Assembly: GCF_001426505.1 (NCBI RefSeq)
Contig: NZ_LMEV01000020.1
Location: 408,361 to 450,975 of the forward strand
Length of the DNA: 42,615 nucleotides
Direction: 5' to 3'
Origin: Variovorax sp. Root473
GTDB taxonomy: Bacteria > Pseudomonadota > Gammaproteobacteria > Burkholderiales > Burkholderiaceae_C
Part shown: one piece after another, positions 26,775-34,266 of the stretch
How positions within the stretch are numbered: the first letter of the stretch is position 1
How the letters are laid out: every line of letters starts with the position of its first letter
The notes under the pieces: model-generated
Told to the model about the DNA's origin: nothing
Seen by the model: only the letters and a program-made list of their open reading frames with translations
The model's database searches: none
Translations under genes and position numbers: made by a program

Positions 26775-26821
26775 AAAAAATGGCTGCCGGCGGTGGGAGA
26801 AAAGTTCCGATGCCCGGCAGC
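26775..26821 (-). terminator. Terminator-like hairpin between tssC and hcp
   Basis: Read on the minus strand, an 8-bp perfect stem (GCTGCCGG ... CCGGCAGC; plus-strand arms 26783-26790 and 26814-26821) with a 23-base loop is followed after 2 bases by six T (plus A-run 26775-26780). It lies between the end of tssC and the start of hcp. It may act as a partial terminator or as a 3'-end stabiliser for the tssABC transcript. The large loop lowers confidence. Confidence 0.5.
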
Positions 26822-26846
26822 TACTCATAGAACGAAACGGAACCCG

Positions 26847-26863
26847 GAATTCAAGAAGAATTC
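26847..26863. repeat. GAATTC inverted repeat just after tssC
   Basis: Two GAATTC copies (26847-26852 and 26858-26863) separated by 5 bases could form a 6-bp AT-rich hairpin. It lies a few bases after the tssC stop. A run of T follows on the plus strand, but no gene is transcribed towards it from that side, so the role is unclear. Confidence 0.4.
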
Positions 26864-26874
26864 GCAGATTTTTT

Positions 26875-28368
26875 TCAGCCCGCGCCCTTGGCCGTCGGCA
26901 GCTTGGACACCAGCCGCAGCGAGACCGTGAGGCCTTCGAGCTGGTAGTGCGGGCGCAGGAAGAACTTGGACGTGTAGTAGCCCGGGTTGCCCTCGACTTC
27001 TTCCACGATCACCTCGGCGGCGGCCAGCGGCTTCTGGGCCTTGGTGGTTTCCGACGAGTTGGCGGGGTCGCCGTCCACGTAGTTCATGATCCATTTGTTG
27101 AGCCAGCGCTGCATGTCCTCGCGCTCCTTGAAGCTGCCGACCTTGTCGCGCACGATGCACTTCAGGTAGTGCGCAAAGCGGTTGCAGGCAAAGAGGTAAG
27201 GCAGGCGCGCCGCCAGGTTGGCGTTGGCCGTGGCGTCGGGGTCGTCGTACTCGGCCGGCTTGTTCAGCGACTGCGCGCCGATGAAGGCCGCGAAGTCGGA
27301 GTTCTTGCGGTGGATCATCGACAGCAGGCCGGCCTTGGACAGCTCGGCCTCGCGCCGGTCGCTGATGGCGATCTCGGTGGGGCACTTCTGGTCCACGCCG
27401 CCGTCGTCGCTGGGGAAGGTGTGCAGCGGCAGGTTTTCCACCGCGCCGCCCGACTCGATGCCGCGGATGCGCGAACCCCAGCCGTACAGCTTGTACGAGC
27501 GGTTGATGTTGGTCGCCATCGCATAGGCGGCATTGGCCCAGGCGTACTTGCTGTGGTCGGCGCCGGCGGTGTCTTCCTCGAAGTCGAACTCTTCCACCGG
27601 GTTGGTGTTGGCGCCGTAGGGCGTGCGCGCCAGGAAGCGCGGCATGCACAGGCCCAGGTACTTGGAGTCGTCCGACTCGCGCAACGAGCGCCAGCCGGCG
27701 TACTCGGGCGTGGAGAAGATCTTGGTCAGGTCGCGCGGGTTGGCCAGCTCCTGCCACGACTCCATCTGCATGAGGTTGGGGCTGGCGCCGGTGATGAAGG
27801 GCGCGTGGGCCGAGGCGGCGATCTTGGCCATCTCGCCGAGCATCTCGACGTCGGGCGGGCTCTGGTCGAAGTGGTAGTCGCCCACCAGCGCGCCGAAGGG
27901 CTCGCCGCCGAACTGGCCGTACTCTTCCTCGTAGATCTTCTTGAACATCGGGCTCTGGTCCCAGGCCGCGCCCTTGAACTTCTTGAGGTTCTTGGCCAGC
28001 TCCTGCTTGGAGATGTCCATCACCCGGATCTTCAGGTTCTCGTCGGTCTCGGTGTTGTTCACCATGTAGTGCAGGCCGCGCCACGCACTCTCGAGCTTCT
28101 GGTAGTCGGGGTGGTGGATGATCTTGTTCACCTGGTCGGTGAGCTTGGCGTCGATCGCGGCGATCATGGCCTGGATCGACTTGGTCACGTCCTTGCCGAT
28201 GACGGTGCTGTTGCTCAGCGCCTGCTGCGCCAGCGTGAGCACGGCGGCTTCGACGGCGCTCTTGGCTTCGTCGCTGCGCGGCTTGAATTCTTTCTGCAGC
28301 AGCGACGAAAAGTCGCTTCCCGCGTACGCAACGTCTTTCAGTGCGCTCTGCTCGAGTGCGTCGGCCAT
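26875..28368 (-). CDS. tssC: T6SS contractile sheath large subunit TssC
   Basis: The 497-residue protein is a full-length TssC (VipB): IHHPDYQKLESAWRGLHYMV, FGGEPFGALVGDYHFDQSPP, PFITGASPNLMQMESWQEL, LCMPRFLARTPYGANTNPVE and WANAAYAMATNINRSYKLYG are all hallmarks. With TssB it forms the contractile sheath around the Hcp tube in the cytoplasm. It follows tssB after 57 bases with GGAG ahead of ATG 28368. The C-terminal GLTVSLRLVSKLPTAKG is intact. Confidence 0.97.
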   Translation of the reverse strand: MADALEQSALKDVAYAGSDFSSLLQKEFKPRSDEAKSAVEAAVLTLAQQALSNSTVIGKDVTKSIQAMIAAIDAKLTDQVNKIIHHPDYQKLESAWRGLHYMVNNTETDENLKIRVMDISKQELAKNLKKFKGAAWDQSPMFKKIYEEEYGQFGGEPFGALVGDYHFDQSPPDVEMLGEMAKIAASAHAPFITGASPNLMQMESWQELANPRDLTKIFSTPEYAGWRSLRESDDSKYLGLCMPRFLARTPYGANTNPVEEFDFEEDTAGADHSKYAWANAAYAMATNINRSYKLYGWGSRIRGIESGGAVENLPLHTFPSDDGGVDQKCPTEIAISDRREAELSKAGLLSMIHRKNSDFAAFIGAQSLNKPAEYDDPDATANANLAARLPYLFACNRFAHYLKCIVRDKVGSFKEREDMQRWLNKWIMNYVDGDPANSSETTKAQKPLAAAEVIVEEVEGNPGYYTSKFFLRPHYQLEGLTVSLRLVSKLPTAKGAG

Positions 28369-28425
28369 GATGGTTTCTCCTCGTGTACCGGTGTGTGTCT
28401 GTCAGGAATCGGGGCTGGGTGACGC

Positions 28426-28938
28426 TCAGGCGGCGGCTTCGCCGTCCCCGGGCTTCTTGCTGGCGGCCAGCGTCTGCAGCAGGGCCGGGTCTTCGAGCAC
28501 CTTGGCCAGCAGGTCTTCGGCGCCGCCCTTGCCGTCCATGTAGGTCACGAGGTTCGACAGCTGCGTGCGCGCTTCGAGCAGCTTGTTGAGTGCGCCGACC
28601 TTGCGGGCCACGGCCGCGGGCGAAAAATCTTCCATGCTGTCGAAGGTGAGCTCGACCTTGAGGTCGCCCTCGCCGGTGAGCGAGTTCTCGACCGCGAAGG
28701 CGGCGCGTGGCTTCATGGCTTTCATGCGGGCGTCGAAGTTGTCGACGTCGAACTCGAGGAACTTGCGGTCGGCCACGGACGCGAGCGGGTCGGCGGGCTT
28801 GCCCGACAGGTCGGCCAGCACGCCCATCACGAAGGGCAGCTGGATCTTTTTCTCGGCGCCGTACAGCTCGACGTCGTATTCGATCTGCACCCGGGGCGCA
28901 CGGTTGCGTGCGATGAATTTCTGACTGCTCTTGGCCAT
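28426..28938 (-). CDS. tssB: T6SS contractile sheath small subunit TssB
   Basis: The 170-residue protein is TssB (VipA): SQKFIARNRAPRVQIEYDVE at the start, KKIQLPFVMGVLADLSGKP, then KFLEFDVDNFDARMKAMKPR. The C-terminal helix region, recognised by ClpV and TagJ in other systems, includes EDLLAKVLEDPALLQTLAAS. It pairs with TssC to form sheath protomers. A strong AAGGAG site precedes ATG. It lies 49 bases after tssA in the same direction. Confidence 0.96.
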   Translation of the reverse strand: MAKSSQKFIARNRAPRVQIEYDVELYGAEKKIQLPFVMGVLADLSGKPADPLASVADRKFLEFDVDNFDARMKAMKPRAAFAVENSLTGEGDLKVELTFDSMEDFSPAAVARKVGALNKLLEARTQLSNLVTYMDGKGGAEDLLAKVLEDPALLQTLAASKKPGDGEAAA

Positions 28939-28987
28939 GGCGATGCTCCTTGCGGGAATGAAGGGGAACGGGTGGAAACGGGGGCGG

Positions 28988-30019
28988 TCATTCGGACTGG
29001 CGTTTGCCCGTCACGGTTTCGATGGTGTCCATCGCGTTGGGCGCGAGGTTGGCCATGATGTCCAGGAAGCTCACGCCGATGAGCTTCTTGGCGCGTTCGA
29101 TCAAGAGCGGGGCGGGGTTGCCGGGCTCGGCCTGCTCGAGGTAGCGGATGACGCGGTCGAGCATCTGCACCGCGTCCTGGCGGTTCTGGATCTCGCCGCG
29201 CGTTGTGGCGGGTCGGGCGGCGTTGCCGGAGGGTGCGTCGCTGTCTGCGGTTGTGCCTTCCTCGGCAGACACCTCCGGCGCGCCGGCTGCCGCCGTGCAG
29301 GCCTTCGCGACCGCGCGTGCGACGGTGCGCAGCGTGCCCAGGTCGATGGCATCGGTGCGGCCGGTGCGCTCGCCCAGCAGCTTCTGCAGGCGGTCGAGCA
29401 GCGCGGGAAGGCCGATGGCGGCCTGCAGTTGTTCGGGGTGCGCGGCGTGCAGGGCCTCGAGCCCGCCATGCACCTGCGCCGGCGAATACGAAGCCTCGCC
29501 GCCGACGGCGTTCAGCACGCCGTGCGCGATGGCGATGTCGCGCACGCGGATCGGGCCCACGCCGGGCGCGTTGCCCACCACGGCGTCGTACAGGTCGCGC
29601 GGCACCATGTTCTCGTCGCCCAGCGGCGCGAGCGCGTTCAGGCGCATGGTGGGGTCGTTGTCGTCGTCCGCATCCAGCTTTGGATGTATGCCGTCCCAGA
29701 AGGTGTCGAGCAGCGAGGTGAGCAGTTGCAGGCCGGCGGCGAAACCGGCCGTGCCTTGCAGGCGCGTGGCGCCGCGCAGCAGCAGCATGGCCGCGCGCAC
29801 GTCCTTGCTGCGGCGCAACTGCGCATCGGCGCGCTCGGCCACGTCGCGCCAGTCGGGTTCGACGGCGGGGATCACGGTGTCGCCGAACTGCTGTTCGGCC
29901 TTGCCCTGCGCCGCAGCGGTGAGCGCCATGAAGTCCGCGTCGTACTCCAGGTCGTCCCCGCAAGGCGAGGCCTCGCCGATGGGCGTGAGCAGTGCGTCGG
30001 CGAGTTGTGGAGTCAGCAT
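28988..30019 (-). CDS. tssA: T6SS cap/assembly protein TssA (ImpA)
   Basis: The 343-residue protein has the ImpA N-terminal domain: PIGEASPCGDDLEYDADFMA, WRDVAERADAQLRRSKDVRA, FWDGIHPKLDADDDNDPTMR. Its C-terminal part has QNRQDAVQMLDRVIRYLEQA and ERAKKLIGVSFLDIMANLAP, typical of the shorter TssA type. TssA docks on the membrane complex and baseplate and guides tail polymerisation. It is the first gene of the reverse block and diverges from tssJ. Confidence 0.94.
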   Translation of the reverse strand: MLTPQLADALLTPIGEASPCGDDLEYDADFMALTAAAQGKAEQQFGDTVIPAVEPDWRDVAERADAQLRRSKDVRAAMLLLRGATRLQGTAGFAAGLQLLTSLLDTFWDGIHPKLDADDDNDPTMRLNALAPLGDENMVPRDLYDAVVGNAPGVGPIRVRDIAIAHGVLNAVGGEASYSPAQVHGGLEALHAAHPEQLQAAIGLPALLDRLQKLLGERTGRTDAIDLGTLRTVARAVAKACTAAAGAPEVSAEEGTTADSDAPSGNAARPATTRGEIQNRQDAVQMLDRVIRYLEQAEPGNPAPLLIERAKKLIGVSFLDIMANLAPNAMDTIETVTGKRQSE

Positions 30020-30020
30020 G

Positions 30021-30048
30021 TTGCCTGTTCGAGTTCGCTGGTGATAAT
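30021..30048 (+). promoter_or_regulatory. Candidate sigma-70 promoter for tssJ
   Basis: TTGCCT at 30021-30026 and GATAAT at 30043-30048 are separated by 16 bases and point to tssJ, whose ATG is at 30091. Four of six and five of six bases match the consensus. It overlaps the promoter candidate for tssA on the other strand. Confidence 0.45.
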
Positions 30049-30072
30049 CAAAGATGCGTCAGGACCGGTCAA
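30044..30072 (-). promoter_or_regulatory. Candidate sigma-70 promoter for tssA-tssB-tssC
   Basis: On the minus strand TTGACC (plus 30067-30072) and GATTAT (plus 30044-30049) are separated by exactly 17 bases, 25 bases upstream of the tssA ATG. The -10 box occupies the same bases as the -10 of the tssJ promoter candidate, so the two could not be used at the same moment. Confidence 0.5.
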
Positions 30073-30090
30073 TGCAACGAAGGGAATAGC

Positions 30091-30606
30091 ATGCGCACGC
30101 TGGGTACACACCATTCGTCCTATGAGAGCCTCCTTGCCGTCGCATCGCGGCGCCGCATCGCAGCCCTTGGCCTTGCTGCAGCGGGTCTTTGGCTGACGGG
30201 CTGTGCGAGCAAACCGGTGGTCACGCCGGTGTCGATCACGCTCACGGCCGCCGCCGATGCCAACCCCGACGCACGCGGCCGCGCCTCGCCGCTCACCGTG
30301 CGCGTCTATGCGCTCAAGTCGCCGGGCCCTTTCGAAGGCGCCGATTTCTTCTCGCTGTTCGAGAAAGACCAGGCCACGCTCGGCGCCGAGCTGGTGCAGC
30401 GCGAAGAGATGCTGCTGCGGCCTGGCGAGAGCAAGAAGCTCGACCTCACCTTGCCGGCCGATGCCAAGGCCATCGGCGTGATGGCCGCGTTCCGCGACCT
30501 CGATCGCGCGCGCTGGCGCGAGGTGCGCGCGGTCACGCCGGGCCAGGCGCAGGTGCTCAACGTGACCTTCGGTGCGCGGCAGATCCGGGTGGACGCGGCC
30601 AGGTAG
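30091..30606 (+). CDS. tssJ: T6SS outer-membrane lipoprotein TssJ
   Basis: From ATG 30091 (site GAAGGGA upstream) the protein is 171 residues. It has a long N-terminus and lipobox L-T-G-C with Cys38, then the TssJ domain: PVSITLTAAADANPDARGRA, LTVRVYALKSPGPFEGADFF, LFEKDQATLGAELVQREEML and IGVMAAFRDLDRARWREVRA. TssJ anchors the TssL-TssM membrane complex to the outer membrane. The frame is open back to 29992, but that would run into the start of tssA, so 30091 is preferred. It converges on tssL. Confidence 0.93.
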   Translation: MRTLGTHHSSYESLLAVASRRRIAALGLAAAGLWLTGCASKPVVTPVSITLTAAADANPDARGRASPLTVRVYALKSPGPFEGADFFSLFEKDQATLGAELVQREEMLLRPGESKKLDLTLPADAKAIGVMAAFRDLDRARWREVRAVTPGQAQVLNVTFGARQIRVDAAR

Positions 30607-30619
30607 CTTTGGCGTCTTC

Positions 30620-30643
30620 GCGCGCTGACAACGTTCAGCGCGC
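30620..30643. terminator. Hairpin between convergent tssJ and tssL
   Basis: A perfect 9-bp stem (GCGCGCTGA at 30620-30628, TCAGCGCGC at 30635-30643) with a 6-base loop fills the 28-base gap between two convergent genes and includes the tssL stop codon. There is no T-run on either side, so it may be a weak or bidirectional terminator. Confidence 0.5.
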
Positions 30644-31996
30644 CACCGTTTCGAGCGAGATGAAATCCGCGATCAGCCGCTCGCTGTTCCTGCTGGCGGC
30701 CAGCGCCTCGCGCAGGCGCAGCAGGTAGGCCGAAGCCATCTCGTACGGTGGGCGGTCGGAGGTCTCGCTGAACGGCATCGGCGCCGACAGCACGGTGATC
30801 AGCACGTTGCCGAACGGCGGACTCACGAGCCAGCTCGACGGGATGTCGTGCCCGATCTCCAACGACTCGCCTGCGCGCAGCCGCGTTGGCGCCGGCCCGG
30901 TGTTCAGGTGCATCACCGAACCGTCGGCCGTGTAGTAGTCGACCCAGATGTAGCTCTCGTGGTGCGGCGCGACCACTTGCACGCGCACGGTATCGCCCTC
31001 GCGCAGCCGGCCATCGGTCGCCGACAGGGCGCTCACGCTGAGCCCGTGTTTCTTCTGCCGGTTGCGAGCCTGCGAGGGCTTGAGGATGGCGAACACCTCG
31101 CAGTGCGGCCACACGCGCAGCCCGATGTTGAAGTGGGGCGCGCGCACGCCGGGAATGGCCGTCACGTCGTCCACCACTTTCAGCAGGTCGTCGCGCTGCG
31201 AGACGAAGCCGGTCACGCGCGGGCGGCCGTCGGGGTCGATCGACGCCTCGAGGTCGGCGCAGGCGTAGCTGGCGAGCTGCTGGTCGATGCGCTGCGTGAG
31301 CGCGGTGTCGGCCGCCGGCGGACCGACCAGCCAGAGCCACAGCAGGACCAGCGACGGCAACAGCACCGCGAGCGCGGCCGCGGTGCGCCGCAGGATGCGG
31401 TCGCGCCGGCGGCGGCGCAGGGCGGCCAGGCCGCGCGGGTCGCCAGGGTCGCCCGCATCCCGCCAAGGTGGGTCGCGCAGTGCCTGCGCGGGACGCTCCT
31501 GCGCGAGGCCTTCGAGCCCGAGTTCGGGCGGGCGCGGCTGCAGTTGCCGGCCGTGCAGGTCCTTCAGCTTGCCGAGTTCGCCGTCGTCGCCCGATTCGAA
31601 GTAGTACTGGCCCTTGAAGCCATGCGCGAGCGCGTGCCAGTAGACCTCGCGCACTTCGTGATCGTTTGCGCCGAGTGCCGAGAGATGGTGGAAGAACTCG
31701 CTGTGCGCGTTGTTGGAGTTGAACAGCTGCACCTGCAGCGGCGCGGCGCCGTCCACCACATCGGGGTGGCGCCCCAGGATCTCGTCGAGCCACGCGACCA
31801 TGGCGAAGGCGGCCGACTCGATCTGCGTGGCATTGGCGCCGCCGTTGCGGGCATCGGCGCGCGCGGTATCGAGCAGCCGCAGGGCTTCGCGCTGGGCATG
31901 GTCATGGGGGAGGGTGGGCCGGCCAGCGGCAATCGATGCATCCAGGCCGAGACCGAAGGCAATGAAGGGCGAGAAGCAGTCGAGCAGGCGGGCCAT
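30635..31996 (-). CDS. tssL: T6SS inner-membrane protein TssL (IcmH/DotU) with extended periplasmic C-terminus
   Basis: The 453-residue protein has an N-terminal IcmH/DotU domain (about 1-150: LLDCFSPFIAFGLGLDA, FAMVAWLDEILGRHPDVVD, LFNSNNAHSEFFHHLSALG, VREVYWHALAHGFKGQYYF). A basic linker and one membrane segment (about 203-227) follow, then two further parts. One is BON-like (about 233-292: RIDQQLASYACADLEASIDP ... GFVSQRDDLLKVVDDV). The other is DUF4384-like (about 330-420: LREGDTVRVQVVAPHHESYI). TssL forms the inner-membrane channel base with TssM, which is not in this window. The C-terminal additions replace the OmpA-like domain of some long TssLs. It diverges from the response regulator gene. 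Confidence 0.85.
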   Translation of the reverse strand: MARLLDCFSPFIAFGLGLDASIAAGRPTLPHDHAQREALRLLDTARADARNGGANATQIESAAFAMVAWLDEILGRHPDVVDGAAPLQVQLFNSNNAHSEFFHHLSALGANDHEVREVYWHALAHGFKGQYYFESGDDGELGKLKDLHGRQLQPRPPELGLEGLAQERPAQALRDPPWRDAGDPGDPRGLAALRRRRRDRILRRTAAALAVLLPSLVLLWLWLVGPPAADTALTQRIDQQLASYACADLEASIDPDGRPRVTGFVSQRDDLLKVVDDVTAIPGVRAPHFNIGLRVWPHCEVFAILKPSQARNRQKKHGLSVSALSATDGRLREGDTVRVQVVAPHHESYIWVDYYTADGSVMHLNTGPAPTRLRAGESLEIGHDIPSSWLVSPPFGNVLITVLSAPMPFSETSDRPPYEMASAYLLRLREALAASRNSERLIADFISLETVAR

Positions 31997-32249
31997 GAGG
32001 GATGCCCGCTTCTCAAGCGTGCATTGCGAAGCATGCCTTGCACCGGCGTCTGCAGCGATCGCACATGCCCAAGTCCCCGGTCGTTCGAGTAGGCCTTCAT
32101 TTTTTCAAGCGGCTGCGGGGCCCGCCATACCCCTTGGGGTCTATGCCGTTGGTAGGGCGCGGCGGCCTTGTGGGACAGCACAATCACCGCTATCTTCGCA
32201 GTCGCAGAAGAATCCGATGCACATCGACGTTGGGACACTGGGGTACGCC
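31997..32249. promoter_or_regulatory. Divergent regulatory region between tssL and the response regulator
   Basis: This 253-base gap separates divergently read genes. It contains an inverted repeat at 32126-32145 (CATACCCC, then GGGGTCTATG) around TACCCCT at 32128-32134, which resembles a NarL-family heptamer half-site. An AT-rich block TTCATTTTTTC lies at about 32096-32106. I see no protein-coding gene in it. An in-frame ATG at 32217 could extend the regulator by 11 residues. Confidence 0.45.
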
Positions 32250-32948
32250 ATGAAAATTCTGATCGCCGACGACCACCGGCTCGTCATCGAGGCGGTCAAA
32301 GCCAAGCTGTCGGAGCTGGGCGCGGGCATCGAGTTCGTCCTGGCGCTGAGCGTCGACGAACTGCTTGCCGGCGCGACCGACGATCTCGACCTGGCCCTGA
32401 TCGATCTCAACATGCCCGGCGCCGACGGGCAGGCCCATATCGACGAGATTCGCCGACGGCATCCGGCGGTGCCCGTGATCGTGCTGTCCGGCTACGAAGA
32501 CCCGGCCATCATGCGCAGCGCGCTCGAACGCGGCGTGCTCGGTTTCATTCCCAAGGCCTATTCCCCCGAAGTCATGCTGTCGGCCGTGCGCCTCGTGCTG
32601 GCGGGTGGCGTGTATGTGCCCCCGATGATGCTTACAGCACTGCCGCCGGGCATCGTGGCCGGCGTGTCGCCGACGTCTGCCGCGGGGGGCGAGCCCTTTG
32701 CGCGCGGCGGCAATGGCGCCAGCGGCCAGACCCTCGAGCACCTGCGCAGCGTGCTGACCGAGCGGCAGGTCGAGGTACTGCAGCTGCTGTCGCAAGGCAA
32801 GCCGAACAAGCTGATCGGGCGCAGCCTGGGCATCAGCGAAGGCACGGTGAAGATCCATCTCGCAGCGATCTTCCGCGCGCTCAACGTGCGCAATCGTACC
32901 GAGGCGGTGGTGGCGGCGCAGGCGCTGACGGAAGCGCAGCAGGCCTGA
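32250..32948 (+). CDS. Two-component response regulator, NarL/LuxR type
   Basis: The 232-residue protein has a receiver domain (MKILIADDHRLVIEAVKAKL) with the acidic pair Asp7/Asp8 and phosphorylation site Asp52 in LIDLNMPGADG. A glycine-rich linker and a C-terminal LuxR helix-turn-helix (about 165-222: LTERQVEVLQLLSQGKPNKL, ISEGTVKIHLAAIFRALNVR) follow. It is a DNA-binding transcription regulator controlled by phosphorylation. No histidine kinase is adjacent, so the partner is elsewhere. Position next to tssL suggests it may control the T6SS, which is inference. ATG 32250 starts exactly at the receiver fold, although the frame runs open far upstream as a shadow of tssL. Confidence 0.92.
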   Translation: MKILIADDHRLVIEAVKAKLSELGAGIEFVLALSVDELLAGATDDLDLALIDLNMPGADGQAHIDEIRRRHPAVPVIVLSGYEDPAIMRSALERGVLGFIPKAYSPEVMLSAVRLVLAGGVYVPPMMLTALPPGIVAGVSPTSAAGGEPFARGGNGASGQTLEHLRSVLTERQVEVLQLLSQGKPNKLIGRSLGISEGTVKIHLAAIFRALNVRNRTEAVVAAQALTEAQQA

Positions 32949-32953
32949 TGCGC

Positions 32954-34186
32954 TCAGTCGGCGGCAGCCGACACCGGACGCCGCATGAAGCCGCGCGAGG
33001 GCACGATCCATTCGACGATCTGGTCCGTTGCGGGCGCGTGGGTCGTTGCGTCGTCGGTGAACAGCATGCCCTCCTCCGCCAGCAGGAAACGTTGTGAGCC
33101 CAGCGCGTGGAGCGTGGCGCCGCCGAGGTCCAGGGCCTGCGGCCCGGAGTCAGCCGGCAACACCCATCGCACTGGCCCCGGCGCCGCAGCGCGCAGTGCT
33201 GCCTCGTGCGGTGCATCGCCGGGCACACGGTTGATCAGCGCCCAGCCTTCGGTGCCGCCGATGAGAAAACTGTTGAGGCCGCTGTCGTGCACGACGCGCA
33301 CCACGCGCGCCGACAGCGGCGTGACGCGGCCCGCTTCGAGCACATAGCGGCCGCCGCCCTGGCCGTCGGGATCGAGGTGGCCGATCTCCTCGTAGGCGGG
33401 CTCTTCCATGTTCACCGGCCGGCGGCCCGCGGGCCCGTCGGCCAGCCGCGGCATGGTCAGCGGGATGCGGCGCAGTGCGTGCGCATGCGCCATGAAGTCG
33501 TCGACGCAGGCGAAGGTGGCCAGGTGTTCGAGCACGCGCCGCGTCACGTTCATCAACTTGAGGCCGCGTGCGGGGCTGACTGCATCGGCGGGCTTCAGCC
33601 ACAGGTGTTCGACGGTCTCGCGTCCATCGGGGCGCACCTCCTGGCCGGCGGGCATGGCGGCCGCGAAGAAGCGCGTGTCGAAGCGGCGCGGCATGCCGGG
33701 CGGCGTCAGCCAGTGGCTGAAGTAGGCGACGCGTTCGACGGCCAGGCACCAGCCGCGTTGTGCGCACAGCGCGAGCAGCGCATCGGTGCTGCGTTCGGCG
33801 GCTGCGCGCATGGCGTCGAGTTCACCCGACGTGAGCGTGAGCAGCTCGACCGGCCGGCCCTGCGCATCGCTGGCGAGCAGCAGGCCGGCTTCTTCGAAGC
33901 ATTCACGGATGGCAGCTGCGTGGAAATCGAGGCCGCCTTCGGGAAGGCCGAGGCGCGCGCTCGCGGTGGCATCGTCCAGGCCGGCGCACAGCGGATGCAG
34001 CAGGCGGTCGTGCGCATCGACCATGCCGCCCGGAAAGACGCTGGCGCCGCTGTTCTGGTCATTGGCTTTCTCGGCCCGCCGCAGCATCAGCACTTCGAGG
34101 CCTTCGGGGCCATCGCGCAAGACGACCAGCGTGGCGGCGGTACGGATGGGGCGAGGGGCGGAGGGCAGGGGCGTCGTGGGGGTCAT
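32954..34186 (-). CDS. Nudix hydrolase (NUDT19-like) fused to a degenerate metallo-beta-lactamase domain
   Basis: In this 410-residue protein residues 1-245 form a Nudix domain with FPGGMVD (51-57) and the catalytic helix AAIRECFEEAGLLL (R94-E95, E98-E99). The spacing between the GG and the helix is stretched, as in NUDT19-type CoA or nucleoside-diphosphate hydrolases. Residues about 295-400 align by eye with a metallo-beta-lactamase fold: NSFLIGGTEGWALINRVPGD, VRWVLPADSGPQ where HTHxDH would be expected, and FLLAEEGMLFTDD. The metal-binding histidines are gone, so this half is probably inactive. Only 5 bases separate its stop from that of the response regulator. Substrate unknown. Confidence 0.8.
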   Translation of the reverse strand: MTPTTPLPSAPRPIRTAATLVVLRDGPEGLEVLMLRRAEKANDQNSGASVFPGGMVDAHDRLLHPLCAGLDDATASARLGLPEGGLDFHAAAIRECFEEAGLLLASDAQGRPVELLTLTSGELDAMRAAAERSTDALLALCAQRGWCLAVERVAYFSHWLTPPGMPRRFDTRFFAAAMPAGQEVRPDGRETVEHLWLKPADAVSPARGLKLMNVTRRVLEHLATFACVDDFMAHAHALRRIPLTMPRLADGPAGRRPVNMEEPAYEEIGHLDPDGQGGGRYVLEAGRVTPLSARVVRVVHDSGLNSFLIGGTEGWALINRVPGDAPHEAALRAAAPGPVRWVLPADSGPQALDLGGATLHALGSQRFLLAEEGMLFTDDATTHAPATDQIVEWIVPSRGFMRRPVSAAAD

Positions 34187-34266
34187 GGACGCCTATTTTG
34201 CGGCCGGGCGAGAATGCGTGCCTCGCGCTTCCACCATCCACTTCGCTCCCCCGGGGGCCGCCTGTC

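Noticed and set aside
29992..30090. Longer tssJ frame from 29992
   Set aside because: It would overlap the tssA start region and both promoter candidates; ATG 30091 has a ribosome site and a proper lipoprotein signal.
34198..34266. Longer gph start at TTG 34198
   Set aside because: The added residues are Pro/Arg-rich with no ribosome site and precede the normal HAD N-terminus; TTG 34267 is preferred, although not certain.
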